From NCBI GenBank assembly GCA_016859345.1, contig CM029122.1, forward strand, positions 8,697,575 to 8,761,574: a stretch of DNA of 64,000 nt, given 5' to 3'. A program made the translations under genes and the position numbers. This document shows, one piece after another, positions 32,808-46,600 of the stretch (its first letter is position 1; the number at the start of each line of letters is the position of its first letter). Below the pieces are notes generated by a model. The model saw nothing but the letters and a program-made list of their open reading frames with translations, did no database searches and had not been told where the DNA came from. Origin of the DNA: Istiophorus platypterus. Its lineage: Eukaryota; Chordata; Actinopteri; Istiophoriformes; Istiophoridae.

Positions 32808-35800
32808 AGAACGGTAACGTTTACACCCAGAGGGACCGGAAACTTAAAAGGAAGACTCGTAGCTTTGTAAATGATGAAGAGCAGGGGCTCAGGGGAGTTT
32901 GTCACAGAGCTGAGTGAACTCTAGTATTTGAACTGGGCTGCACATCAGGGATGAAGATAATGCAGAGACTCAAGTTCACATCAGAAGACTGGTGCCTTTG
33001 AGAGAGCATGATGAGAACTTTCTGTGGCTTCACTCCCTCCACTGCCCTTTCACATTTCCCCCCTTCGTTGTTGCTTCAGCACAATTGTCCGTGTAGAGAC
33101 AGTCAGTCATCCTGCTGCTGAATGACTTAAGTGACCCGAGGAAGAAAAGGGCAGCAGTTTCTCACATGGGAAACTTTTAATGTAAAAAGTAGCCTAATGC
33201 GCACAGGTAGACCAGGGAATGGGCACTAGTTTTATGTACTTATTGGGCCTCATGCAAGAACATTTTCAGATTCTTAGACTAAATTCCTCTTACTTTTTCT
33301 GTGGAGCTTTTTCAAATTTGTGTCCCAAGTCGGATTTAAAAAAAAACCCTCTTAAGTTCACAAACTTGTCATAGTTTGCTCGTTTCAAACTGGCAAATGC
33401 CAGCTGTCGACATGTAGTCGAGCATATGTGAAACTTGGATAATCAATGCCCTTGAATCTGCTACGTAAGAATCCCAGTTCTACTCCATTTGTGGGCAAGT
33501 TTCATCCACAAAATGTTACCAAAGAGTAAAAACAGGACGCGGTGTGAGTGGTCATATCAGGCGACCTGAAACAGAAAATCTTAATAAAGCTGGCAACAAG
33601 ATGTCATCAGTGCAGCGTCACATTGTAACAGAAATAAAGAACGATTAAAACATGTAAGACTGTCAGGTGCAGCAGAGGATGTTCGCCTGGGCAGCTGTCG
33701 GTATGAGAGATTTCTGCCAACAACTACTGAGTTGTTTTGGTTGACGTGCCATAATATGCCAGTACAATCTACAAAAATTTGTGTCAATCCACTCACTTGG
33801 CAAGATGGTGATATGAGGAGCACAATATTAATTTTAATTTAGTTTTAGTTGATTTCTGTAGCATAGGTCATCCTTCAGATTAAGGCATTATAATCCAGAC
33901 TTTCTGTACATGATTTCAAGTACACGGTAAGTCTGGACCACACAAGAACATATTTGTACCTAAGAGAAAATTAAAGGTGCGAGAAAATTGTGGCAAACGT
34001 AACTAATTATCTTAAATAACTTAAGAACAAATCTGTTGGTACTGCTGAATCTTACACGAGGCCCATTATCTTAAAAATATGTATGTTTCAACACTTTCAG
34101 TGTATTTCCTGGACGACACGTGTTTACTACTGACTGAACACACTTGAAGAACCACAATGTCTATCATGAAGTGAATGATTGTGTATTTATTTTTTTTGTT
34201 TTTCTGGTTTTAATATATTTAATATTGTGACAAACAAATGTAATCAAGCTAAAAAAACAAACATGGCCACATGGATTGTTTATTAAATGATTCAGCTATC
34301 CTCACCGAAAAACACCGCCTACTTAAATAGTTCTGTATTTTATGACATCTGTTCGACTGATGTCCCTGAAGTGAATCAGGTTATGTTTTGCATTATCTGA
34401 GTCTTCCTTCAGGGGAGGACAGGATGAGTTGAGCAATAAGATAAACACATTGTGAACTAGCGATGGACTCAATCCAAAACCAATGTAATTGCTCTTATTC
34501 CTGGTTTAACTTTCAATTTTAGGCTGCCTCAAGTGTCTGGTGCCTCCTACTTAGGCCAAATAATTAACCGCTTAAAGCTCCATTCATTGTTTAACATTTG
34601 GTAACTGTACCAACTCCTTTACCATGAGCTATCTTGTTAATCACATTTCATATTATATCTCAACAGAATTATTCCAAGATACTAATATTTAGTATGGAAA
34701 TTCATCCTTGAAGCTTGACAAAAAAGTCCCACCTTCCAGCTTGTTCCAGACTATTCAGCCTCACTGCCTCACTGTCTTCATAAGCAGTTTGGTCAGTTGT
34801 GGATATGGACCTGTTGATGTTCACGCTAAGAACTAACTCAGTTAAATTGATCCCAAGAAGACTGTGACAGGGTAAAAAGCTCGGGGGAAAAAGATGGTAG
34901 ATTGACCTTGAGTTGGGATTATTCTGTCAAGCGATTGTTTCGATATATTAAATTAGTGATTTCAGCTGGGGTGCACGGTACACGACATAAAAATACTCCA
35001 TACTTGCAAAATAGCTGATTGTTCACAGTATGGTCAGTATTTCTGCTCCAGAGTCATTTAGAGAGAGACTCAGTCTAAATGCCGTCTGTTGCAGCTTTCT
35101 AATGAGCCATCACATGCGCTACTCTATTACGAAAGAATAAAATGGGTCTCTGAATGTTTTATATAGTGTCGGTTGTAGAAATCTCAGGTCCATCAGTCAA
35201 CCGCAGTGCTATTGAATGGTAAAATGTGTGAATGTACGGTATGTGCACAGCGCTCTGCTCCACTGACTGAAACAACTAAACCCCTATTCCCTCCACGACT
35301 TTAGATCCGTAGCAGCTTTGTAGCAGAAACATTTAGAGGTAAATCCTAATGAGAAATTTTTCGATTTGTCTCTGTGTACTTAGAAGAATTTGAAGCAACA
35401 TGTGTACATTCGCCTGTTTGTATCATCCTGACTGTACATCCTGGCTGTGGCTTGTATTGCGTAAGGGCCGTCATACAGTTTTTTCGACAAAATACACTTT
35501 GCACCCCATTACTATTCTTCATGAATGTCATTGTTAAGATTCTGTGAGATGCATTCTGCCGATTTTTGCTGTATTGGGGTTTTTTTGTTGTTTTTGTTTT
35601 TTTTAGTTTCTTCTGCGGCTCTGCCACATTTTTTCTGGGTCAATAGATGTGCATTTGACGTTGGAAATGTCTCAGCCTGCTTATCACTTCTCCAATGCAG
35701 GACAAATAGTACAGAGCACTCTTGTGTGCGCTGGTGCTCAAATTATTTTTCAATCTTTGCACTGCATGTTATTGGAAGATTGTTAAAAGAGACAAGTCAA

Positions 35801-36420
35801 AAAAAAGCTTGCTTTCTTTCTTTCTTTTTTTTTTACTTTTTTAAAAGCAAAAAATTTTCAAAAACAATTTAGTTGAACCTGTTTCTTCCCTATAATATAC
35901 CCAACCTGCAGTTGAACATTTCAGTATTTTACCAACAACCCCCTAAACCACTGATTTTGTTTGCAGTGTGATAAACCCATAATTTCTCACATTGTTTTCT
36001 CCTACATATAATGTATCCTGTTGTCTTTGGGCGTGTGTCAATCAACCCATCCATTTTTGTTAAACTTATTTTTCAGGTGAGAGGCCTCTCTATCACCTAC
36101 TATTATCTATAAGCTTGCAAAAATAATAGAAATATCTGTCTGTATAATGTTATATTTTCCCAGAGCCCCCCTGTAATCATCCTCATATCCCCTGGAGTTC
36201 ATAAAAAGCTCATTTATGGTGTCCATGAGATATATACAGTAATCTGACCCAGCAGTAAGTTGTGTAACATCAGACAGGCCTTTCTCAAGCAAATCCTTGT
36301 ACGCGTCCACATTATGTCCAATAAAAGCATATGTACACAGTCCTCTTTGCTGTTGGTTATGTCATCTACTCCGACATATCGACTCCACAATAGCATAAGA
36401 GTCTGCAGGGAATAAAAATG
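32808..36420 (+). other. katnal1 3'UTR and intergenic DNA
   Basis: After the stop codon come two AATAAA signals (33583-33588, 33633-33638), then AT-rich DNA without recognisable genes. Open frames at 35346-35872 and 36107-36396 have no family resemblance. Confidence 0.5.
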
Positions 36421-36429
36421 TGACTAATT

Positions 36430-37310
36430 TGAAATGCTGAAATGGCTGAGTCAAGGGTGTTTTTCAGATTTTAAAACCAGGACATATTCAAATGTTTTAT
36501 GCTTTACACCTCACCAACATCCCAAGGCCTTCACCTGTGCCCGTGTGTGGAGTTTGTTGGGCGTGGGCTCCACGAGAAAGATCTATCAAGGGCAGCGGGG
36601 GAATGGCTTACGTCCCTGCCCCGCACACACACATACACACACACACACACACACGGGGGCGTGGTGAGGAAGGTCCACCGGGCAGTGGAGGGGCCCTTTA
36701 AGATAGTGGAGAAGGATCTCATAGGGTGAGAGAGGTGGACACCGGGTTTGAGTCTGTGCTGTGATTTTGATAGTTAACGGATGTTTTATTTACCATGTGC
36801 TCACAGTGAACAGAGACTCGGGGCCAGGGAGACCTGGATGGGACTGCAGGTCAGGCGGGTCATTACAGACCGGTCGCCAGTAGCTGCAGTACATATATGC
36901 ACCCAGCCAACGTTAACAGTCTCTCTGCTGTTGTACCGCTGCTGCTGTGACACTTCAGTTTCCCTGTGCTCGATCAATAAAGTTCATCTTATCTCCTACA
37001 ACAATCACGCCATCTTTAATTAAGAATCAGGCCTATCTTTAATGGGTAGATTCCTGCCCTTGGAACGGGAAATTTCCCATGTAGGGCGCACAACTTTATT
37101 GCATCGGTGGAAATTTACTCACAGGCGGGTGGGACGGCGTTAGAAGTATCATCAGTGGTTTGGCCAAACTTTTGCACATACTGCGAATCATTTTTAAACC
37201 TTGTGAGGTCAACTGAATAAAAAAAGTATACGTGTAGAAACATCATAGATTTGCCAGAGGGGTTGCCCAAACTTTTGCCCGCACCTCCACCAGTAGCAAA
37301 CAGTGAGAAT
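36430..37310 (+). mobile_element. Possible transposon-derived block (family not named)
   Basis: A locally GC-richer block with a (CA)n tract at about 36625-36654. It runs to CAATAAAGTTCATCTTATCT near 36976-36995, an ending like fish retroelement 3' ends. It is followed by two imperfect copies of 'ccaaacttttgc' (about 37163 and 37267), a word common at fish transposon margins. No coding sequence recognised. Low confidence: it could be unique DNA. Confidence 0.3.
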
Positions 37311-37397
37311 TTATTTGTGCCTGAGTCATGCTATGAAATCACCATGTAAATAATCTTGGGCTGTATCAATATCTATATCTACATCTCTACATCTCTA

Positions 37398-37398
<1 letters not shown>

Positions 37399-37493
<95 letters not shown>
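37399..37493. repeat. (CTAT)n microsatellite
   Basis: About 95 bp of CTAT tetranucleotides, followed by TA and TG runs to about 37565, 0.3 kb before the tspan7 start codon. The long open frame through it is fused in frame to the tspan7 start but codes only Ser-Ile-Tyr-Leu repeats. Confidence 0.97.
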
Positions 37494-37494
<1 letters not shown>

Positions 37495-37589
37495 CTATCT
37501 CTCTATATATATCTATATATATATATATGTATATGTATGTATATATTTATGTTTGTGTGTGTGTGTTATCCCCGTACCACTGGCATTAT

Positions 37590-37730
37590 GAAGCCCGCTG
37601 CGCCGCCGCGCGGCTGCGCCGCCGCGCCGCTGCGCCGCGGCGCCGCCGCGTTGCTCCAGTGACGCTGCGCGGCCGCACCAGCGCACGGTTGCGACGCGAC
37701 AGCGCAGCGGAGACGTCGCTTTCCTTTCCC
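37590..37730 (+). promoter_or_regulatory. GC-rich proximal promoter / 5'UTR of tspan7
   Basis: An imperfect GCCGCGC/GCTGCGC tandem and a dense CpG cluster lie directly upstream of the tspan7 start. Position and composition suggest the core promoter and leader. No TATA box seen within the GC-rich part. Confidence 0.5.
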
Positions 37731-37802
37731 TTTTCTATTTTTTTTTTTTCCTTCCTCCGCTGCTGTTGTTATCACAGTGGGTCCGACGCCGTACGCTCCA
37801 GA

Positions 37803-38666
37803 ATGGAGACCAAACCGGTCATCACCTGCCTTAAAACCCTCCTCATCGTCTACTCCTTCGTCTTCTGGGTACGTAGCCTTTGTGGTTTCTTTAAATTAAT
37901 CAGCCGGTTGAGGGGCGGAAAAAAAAAAATGATCGCAATACGTTTTGGGGTATTTCCTCTCTTTTTTTTTTTGCGTGATGAAGGGGTGGCCGGAGTCAGC
38001 ATCATCGACGGAATCATCATGTTTGTTAGAATAAACGCTAAATCATCCGGGGAAGGGGAGGGTGGGGGGGGTTGGCGTCTTTAATCGTCCTCCCGTTATA
38101 TAACCCGTGTCGAGGTTACACATATTTCGGCTGCTGGGCGGGCGGGCGGGCGGCGGCGGCGGCGGCGGTGTGGGCGCATAACGCGCATAGCATCACGGTT
38201 GTTGTCGGGGAGCGCGGCGGAGGGACGGTAATGTCGCCGCAGCGGTTCTGCTCTGCCCGGTGCGACCGACGCGAAGGGGCCTGGTCCGTGTGATCGGGCC
38301 CCGGCACCAGCCCCCGGGTTTTATTTCGGGGTCTTTTCTATACATTCTTAAAGGGACCTTCGATACACCCTCATGTATGGAGGCTGAAACGTTACTGAGT
38401 AGTGCGTTCAAGTACTGTACTTGTGTACAATGTTGTACTTTTTTTTTTTTTTTTTTGGAGTATTTCCACTTTATGTTAATTTACGTTAATTCTGCGTCAC
38501 AACATCCCAAAATGAAAATATCTTACTTCTTACTCAAGATTAAAATTTTACATATTAAACCAGTTTATGAAATATTAATTATGGATTATGCAGATTAAAC
38601 CACTAAACCAATTGATTTTGACATGCCATATTCAATTAAAACTAAATTAAAGCGTATATATATATC

Positions 38667-38760
<94 letters not shown>

Positions 38761-41700
38761 AGGGGCCATTCTGCTGCCTGCTTTTGATAGTAATGCCTCC
38801 TTATTTTTACTAATGTGCAATTTTCAATTCTGAATGCAGGACTTTAGGTGGTGATGGAGCATTTTTGCGTCACGGTTTTGCTGCTTTGACTCAAGTAAAT
38901 GATCCGATTACTACTTCCAAGACTACATATAATCAGAACAGATCTTCCTTTTGCCCGAGTATAAGCAAAAGTAGTGTAACATTAAAAATTCTTCTTTACA
39001 AGCAGAGGTCTAGAATCCATTGTCCCACTCAAGCAAAAAACTGTACCCAAGAATTACTGGAAAATGTTCTTCAAGTAGCAAAGTAATCAATATGCAGTGA
39101 GTTTTTTAAATTCTTATTTATTAAACTCTTTGATTATTGTTATTGATGCAGTAACATTCAAGTTTTAACTGGCTGAGGTAGAACCTTTGCTCATTTTACA
39201 CACTGTTGGCTGGTTTAACTCACTGAATAATAATTTATTGTATTTTTATGCTCATTCAAGGTTTTTATAATCTGAATCTGGCCAGAATCTGGCAAATAAA
39301 TTGAGCAGAATAAACATATAAATTAGCATAAAATTAAAATACTCAAGTAATTTACTTGTACTTTTCTCAAGTACCAGTACCTCAGAATTGTTCTTGAGTA
39401 CAGCACTTAATTAAATGTGCTTTCCACCAATGTAACCCAGTAAACCTACATCTTACTATAAAAACTCGATCAAAAAGTTAAGAAGTGTCTTGAATAGTTT
39501 TAAAAAGAAAACTAACACATGAATTATGTAATTGAAATACAGTAACACACCTGAAAATATCTGCCATAAATACTTTAAATGTTCACTTAATTTTGAAACC
39601 AGGGTAACGTACCTCAGTTTAGTTGTTTGTTTACTCTGAATTTAGAGGCTGTGGTTTGTGGTGGTGTTGTATTGTAAAACAATGTGTTGAGAGTACTGCT
39701 TATTTTCATCATCATTCATCTGATTGATTAAAAAAATCGATTGTTCAGTTAAGCAATTCATCATTTCATCTGTAAATAAAACTCTCCTTCAGACTTACCT
39801 GATATTGTGAAATTGCAGATTTTATCTGGCAAACCCTCCAAAAACCCAAAGATATTTCTTTTTCCATAATGTAAATCTCACATTTAAGAAGCTGGATCCA
39901 GAGAATTGTGGGCATCTTTCCTTGATAAAAGATGTAAACATCTATCATAATAGTCGGCAGTGTTTCCAATTCCTTTGTCCACAAAGGAGAAGGAGAGATG
40001 GTTTGCACACTGAAAATTTGCAGTTCCAATAATTTCACTGACAGTGTTACGACATAACAAGGTCTTCGTCAAGCAAGCATCCATGTGAACAAAGAGCAGG
40101 CTATAAACTGTACACAGGCAAAAAAACAAACAAACAAAAAAACAAACACTGTTTTTATCTTTCCCCTCTATCAGTACTTCTGGATTTTTTTTTTTGCCAA
40201 CGTCTCAAGCTGCAAAGCTTTTGCTCTGATTTGAATTTACAATAAAAAAAAGAAGCTGTATACACAGTGCTAAACAAGCAGTATAAAACAACACTCATTT
40301 GAAGAATAGATTCTGCCCATCTTTTCACTATAATTAGAGCTTTTTGTGGTGAGTGTCCTCAGGACTTGAGCCAGCAGATCACTCAGAATCGTCTCCGCTC
40401 CTCAAACCGAATGAATTTGGTTGGAGCTGCGTCCGATTTTGGGATAAATCACCCGGAGATAAGCTTGAGAAGCGAGGAGCGAAACAGCGTCTCGTATTCC
40501 CTGTGTGGTTTGCAGCGGTTCGGATATGCCTTTGTTTACCTTTTGATTACCAGCTGGGTCCTCAAACATGATCCAGTGGCCCATGCAAGTGACAATATGA
40601 ATCATAGCTCACATATTGGCCTAGCTAACCACAACACTGTGTGACTGAATATAGTGCGTTACTGCCCATCATTTTTCAACCGCAGTTTTGAGTTATAGTC
40701 ACATTCCTGCATGTTAGATTTCTGATACCGGGTTGGATTATCCAATAAAAAAAACATTAATCTGTCTATAATGTGTTTAGGACCTGAAGATTTCTCTCTC
40801 TGCTTTCACCCTGTGCTGTGGGAAGAGAAAATAGCTTCATTACTGGTATTTGGCCATGAACCAAAACTAAATTAGCCCCTAACTTTGCAGAAGAAAGACC
40901 TGGTGGAGACATGGAACTGAAATCCGCCTTTCAGCTCGGATGTGTAGTCACGAAGGTTTAAAAAGAAGAGCAGTGCTGTGTGTCCTCTCGCTCTGCAGAC
41001 ATGTGCCGGTGTCCCAGATATGAGCTTTTATATTTAGTCAGGATTGAATGGTCCTCTCACCACCACCACCCCCCTCCCCTTACATCTAAAGCATCAGGTT
41101 TCAGATGTCTGAAGTGCAGAAGCGTCTCACAGTTCAGTGGCTCCCTTAAACCCTGCGGGTGAAGCATGGAGAGGGCGCTGGCACCGAGTTCGAGGTGCCT
41201 CAGTGTCAGGCCCCGGTCTCGCTGTCATCGGCCTGTCACGGCAAATAATGTCTTAAGTGTGAATATCTGTGTTGCCACATGCTTCACACACGGGACGGCG
41301 AAATGCAGAGCAGGTGGTCGAGTCCGTGTGGCGTCCTCGCCAGCATATTTAGTCATAGCACCTTCTGTTTCTTTATTAGGCTGCCGGAGGAGGAGGAGGA
41401 GGGAAGAGGGGTGACCTGCTTTAAACTCTGTGCTGTAACCAGGGTAGCTGGACAGGCATTGAATTTCAAACAAAACGTTCGCCGGGTCGGGCAGTGGGGG
41501 GGTTCTCGGCTCCAGGGAGGAGGAGAAAGAGCATTCAAAGCCGTTTGGAATTCGGCAAAAGGCACCAAGTCTAGATGACCTGTCCCCCTCTTCTTCTTGG
41601 ACTTGATTTCCCCTTTGGCGTTGAAATGAACATTAGCATTGACCAGTCGATCCTTTATTTTCATGTGGCAGCGACTGTTAGGGGGAGAGACATTTTGTTA

Positions 41701-42764
41701 CTTGCGATGTAGGCCATAAACAGTGAGCGCATCATCATCAAGAGGCCCGTCGTCTTAAAATGACAGTCGGCTCGGGCTGATTGAATCACTACTGTCGATC
41801 AGCCACTGACAAATCAAATCATCGGCCCATAGTCCTTCAGTTCAGCTGGGCCAGGGCTGAAAGAAAGGGATACTTTAAATTGGATGTGTGTAAATAAAAA
41901 TGACAAGTGTTTGCTGGTCCAAGTTTCTCGAATGTGGGGATACGATGCCTTTCTTTTTTATACGTGACAGTACACTGAATGTCTTTCAGTTTTGTACCGG
42001 TGATTGGACAAATCAAGGCATTTGATGCATTTTTCACAAATTTCTGAAATTTTACAGACAAAATTAATGATCATTTATTTGAGAAAATAGTCATTGGAGT
42101 AATTGGTAATGAAAATAATCAGTAGTTATTATATCCGTGGGTTCATTAGACCAGTGGCCCCCAACATTTTTTAGCTTGTGGCCCCATTAAACAAAGCTTT
42201 GTCTACTTCTGAGCCCTCGTCCCAGGGTTGCTAATGAATGCCTGTGTTTAAAAATTTTGTTGTTTGAATAATTTTTTAGTGGCCTGAAGATTATAAATCA
42301 TCCAATAATTCAAAGCAAATTAGAAAAACCGTCCAAAAATATAAACAAAAAATTTTGTGTACAGAAATGTGTTTTTCAGCTCATTGTTTTGGTTTTATGG
42401 CCCCTCACAATAGCGGTTTACAGCTTTAATGATGGATGTTTTTGGCTGCAGCTAAATAGTTGGACAAATACTTTATTCACAACCTGCCCAGCCACAAACA
42501 GCAGGCAGACCCAGTTGGCGACTAGATGTTGAACACAGTGGAGCACTGAGCATCTGAAGAGCCAGGTTTTCCTTCAGGAGTTGGTGGAGACCAAAGATGG
42601 AGCTAAAATGAAAGTGAATATTGGGACTTTTGACCGTTCATCAAATTGACAGACACATATCTCAGAGTGAATGCTAAATAGAAATATTTTAGCTAACACT
42701 TTTGCCATGTCAACTTTGTATGGTGATACATGTCAGTTTTCTTTGTTCAACTGCCCCAAATTGG

Positions 42765-42806
<42 letters not shown>

Positions 42807-43631
42807 TTAGACCCTGTGTTTTTACACTACTTGAACAAACAAAGGACACAACAAACTGAAAGACATTTCATATAATAATTCTCATTCTTTATTCTCCAAA
42901 CGCATTAGCTGAACCAAGTTTGTGAATAACTGCAAAAAGCAATTTATACCTACAGCACTTATAATATGTGATGATGTACATGATATATGTTTATGTAACA
43001 TAAAAAAACATAACTAGTGGGCCCGTAGAAAATGTCATTGAACACATAGCCGCTTGAGTAGTACAGGGAAAAACAGGCTAAGGATTCAGATACAGAGCTC
43101 ACAAAAACGTTCAACAGACAACTCTCGGGATGATTTTAAATCGAAAATCTAGTGGCTCTGTTGCTTCACTTTGTGGTTTTGCTCCATCAAATGCCTTGCA
43201 ACTGAGGATTTGTCATCTCGCATAGAACTGCCCACAGGCTGTCAATAATACCCACTTGTACAGGTCCTGCTTACAAAATAAAAACCACAGCTCCAGGTTT
43301 AAGTCATAAATACAAAGAGATAAATATATATTGGCAGTAGTGTGGGAGACCAGTGCAGAACCGATACTATTAATTGATTAATCAATTATTGGATCATTCT
43401 AAAAATGAATCAACAACAATTCTAATAGTCAATTAACCATTTAATTAGTTGTTTAAGCAAAATTGCCAAAAATGTATTGGTCAACATTTTTAAAATCAAA
43501 GTAGGTTGCGGCCTTTCTAGCCTTCAATGATGGAAAACTTAATATCTTTAGGTTTTAAACTGCTGAATGGTCAAAAAATAATAAATTGAATATATTCAAC
43601 TTGGGCTTCAGGAATTGCCCCCCCCCCCCCC

Positions 43632-43663
<32 letters not shown>

Positions 43664-46600
43664 CACACACTCACACACACACACACACACACCACCACCA
43701 CCACCACCACCACCACCAGTTTTCAGACCATTTGAAATAATAATAAATTATTAAATTATTTAACTAATGTATCCGTAATTTCAAGACACAGCTACAGCCT
43801 TTGCTTTCTTCAGGACCTGCCATTCAGCGGCTTTTTATCGCGTGTGTTTCCCCTCACGCCGACCTTTCTTATCATCTCGCCAACAGCTGAAAGTCATTGT
43901 CCTTGTTTGCCACGGCGTTGATATGGAAATCCACGCACGGCTGTTTGCATGGGCCACGATCGAGTGTCGCCATGTAACACAGCAGCCACCGTCGACGGTC
44001 TCAAACTCCTCTCTCTGTATTAAAGTCTGAAACAACTCGATACAGCTTTATTTAAGAACTGCAACCAACGTCAGAACAATAAAGCAGTCAAAGGGCAGGC
44101 AGGCCGGAGGCTGGTGATTTGTCATGGTGAGAAACCTTTGCCCAATCGTTATTTGCACACCCTGCCAACGGGGCAAAGTGTAAATGTTGTTAACACAGCA
44201 ATTTACCTGCAGAGGCTGGTTTAAGCCATAGTCAGAGAAGAAACATTGCGGGATAAATTTGTGCAAAGAAAAAAAATGTTTTTTTCTGTATTGTTGTTAA
44301 TCACTTCTGCGTTATTGCCATTTTTTACGTAACATGATTACAGGCTGGAGGCCTTTTCTTCTCTGCTGTTTCAGTCATGTTGGCTCATTTTCTGCCAAGA
44401 GCTGAGCGTATTCCTCTCAGCAGTTTTAGAGGTTTCACGGTGTACACAGACATTTTGTACAGACTGCTCCCTCACTAGTCAGAGGGCCTGGCAGCGGGAC
44501 GGCGAGCGTCCCTCCTCTTGGAAGGAAGGAGGTTAGGATGATGAGTTGTCCCTTTGCTCGAGTCGGATCGTCAGCAGCCGTTCCCCCGCCCTGCTCTCTT
44601 TCCGATGCCAGTTACCCAGCTGAGACACACGTCGCCTCAGCTGCCTCGTACAGCGTGCTCTTTTATCCGCAGCCTTCATTTGAAATGCTAAGAGAGGCGC
44701 AACAGGAGGAAGCGTCTCGCCTCGGATCAAAGAGCTTCTTTGATTTGTCCCCTTTCTTTTTTGTCTCTTTCTTGCTGTACGTGTGAGTGCAGGCATATTC
44801 ATAAAGCAGGTGATTGCTATTCCGTACTCCAGATAAATTTGTGTCTTCTCTCTCCCGTCTCCTCCTCCTTACTCTAATTGCTCTCCTTTCTTGTTCCACC
44901 TTGATCCCCCCTCCCCCCTCGGCCCGCTGCTAAAACACAGCTATTGTAATATTGCAGAAGTGCAGAGATAAAGGCCCGTTCCCTGCTTTCATTCTGTTTC
45001 CTGTGCTCGCTCTCTGTTACATCCTTCTCTCCAACCCCCACCCTCTAGATAACAGGAGCCATCCTGCTGGCAGTGGGAGTATGGGGGAAGTTGATGCTGG
45101 GCCCGTACATCTCTCTGATAGCCGACAACTCCACCAACGCCCCGTACGTCCTCATCGGCACCGGGACCGTCATCATCGTTTTTGGCCTGTTTGGATGCTT
45201 CGCCACCTGCAGAGGAAGCCCATGGATGCTGAAGCTGGTGAGAGGCTGCAGAAGGGAGGGTGGAGATTTATGTCGCAGTTAGAGAGAAGAGTGTTGTAGA
45301 TGCCGATTAATTAGCCTCAGGTCACATGATAAAGGGAATAATGGTTGACCTCTGTCATGTTGGAGAGGGATCAGAAATCCAATAGATGCTGCAGGGCACT
45401 TTTGTCGGTTAAAGGTGGTCGAGTGGCTATGTTGGAGTGTGTGTGTGTGTGTGTGTGTTTGTGTGTGTGCGTGCGTGCGTGTGTTTGCTTGCGTGCAAGC
45501 ATAGGCAAATGATACACGCCTGAGGCAGAGGGTTCTTCATGCCAACTATGCAAATCTCCCTCTTACTTCCCCTCTCTCTGTAGTATGCCATGTTTCTGTC
45601 GCTTGTCTTCCTCGCTGAGCTAGTGGCTGGGATCTCTGGATTTGTGTTTCGCCACGAGGTCAGCATGCACTTCACCGTGTAACAGCCTCATAAGTCTAAC
45701 ACAAAAGCACCAAAGCATTCCCTTCACCTGTTGTTGACTGTGTGCGTATGTTTGCGTGCCGCAGATAAAGGGAACCTTTCACAGGACGTACACCGACGCA
45801 GTCCTGAACTACAATGCTGAGGATGAAGCAAGCCGTGCCGTTGATAACCTGCAGCACAAGGTAAGTCCCCGACGTCAGCGAGGTACAACAGCTGATAAAT
45901 GCCTAAGCGGGATGATTAAGCTTTGCATTTCTACAGGATGTGAGGAATGCAACACTCTGTATTTTCCTTTTTAATCATCAACAAATTCCATGAAATTGAC
46001 CAAAACCAAATACCGCTTTTGTGGCCAAAGTCTGATTTGGCTTATGTGTCTGTGCAATAGAATTCCACTGTTAAAAACACATCAATGAGATGTTACCTCA
46101 CTGTAATAAACAGGTGCACTTTAGCTTAATTTGAGTCTCTGACTTACATTCCATAAATACTCACTAGCACACCAAACAGGTATCGATCTATGGGTCAAAA
46201 TAGACTCCAATAAATGCTCTATTTACCCAGTATTAGAGTAACGTTTCTAAAAACAGCAAACCCGGACGTTATAGACAGTAACTGAGCTTTTTTTTTTTAA
46301 ATATCAAACTGTATTTGTGTTACATTTGGCATCTTCAAGCAGGAGTGAAGGGGCTTGGGAATGAAGGGGCTTGGGAATGAAGGGGCTTGGAAATGAAGGG
46401 GCTTGGGAATGAAGGGGCTTGGGTCTGAGCACCATAGACTGGGCCGTAACAAGAGACTTACGGATGGTCGGTTTTGGTTCTTATGTAGTTTGTGTTGATA
46501 ATAACAAAACCATGGAATAGGGCCCGGCTCATCCGCTATTTCTGATCTGCTTTCAGTACTTTCTCTCTTATTGTCCGTTTTTGGGGTTTTTTTTAGCTGC

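Larger units (their letters stand above)
37869..45048 (+). other. tspan7 intron 1
   Basis: 7.2-kb intron with a CpG-rich 5' end to about 38320, then mobile and simple repeats (listed separately). The stretches 39.5-41.8 and 43.8-45.0 kb show no gene; open frames of up to 103 codons there lack family resemblance. Confidence 0.7.

Noticed and set aside
37356..38084. 242-codon open frame reaching into tspan7 exon 1
   Set aside because: The upstream part is CTAT-repeat and GC-repeat translation and the downstream part is intron 1; only 37803-37868 is tspan7.
40353..40644. Overlapping open frames of 72 and 92 codons in tspan7 intron 1
   Set aside because: No recognisable domain, no splice context and frames on both strands; looks like chance.
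43861..45040. Several open frames of 60-90 codons in the last part of tspan7 intron 1
   Set aside because: Mutually antisense, no homology recognised, ordinary intron composition.
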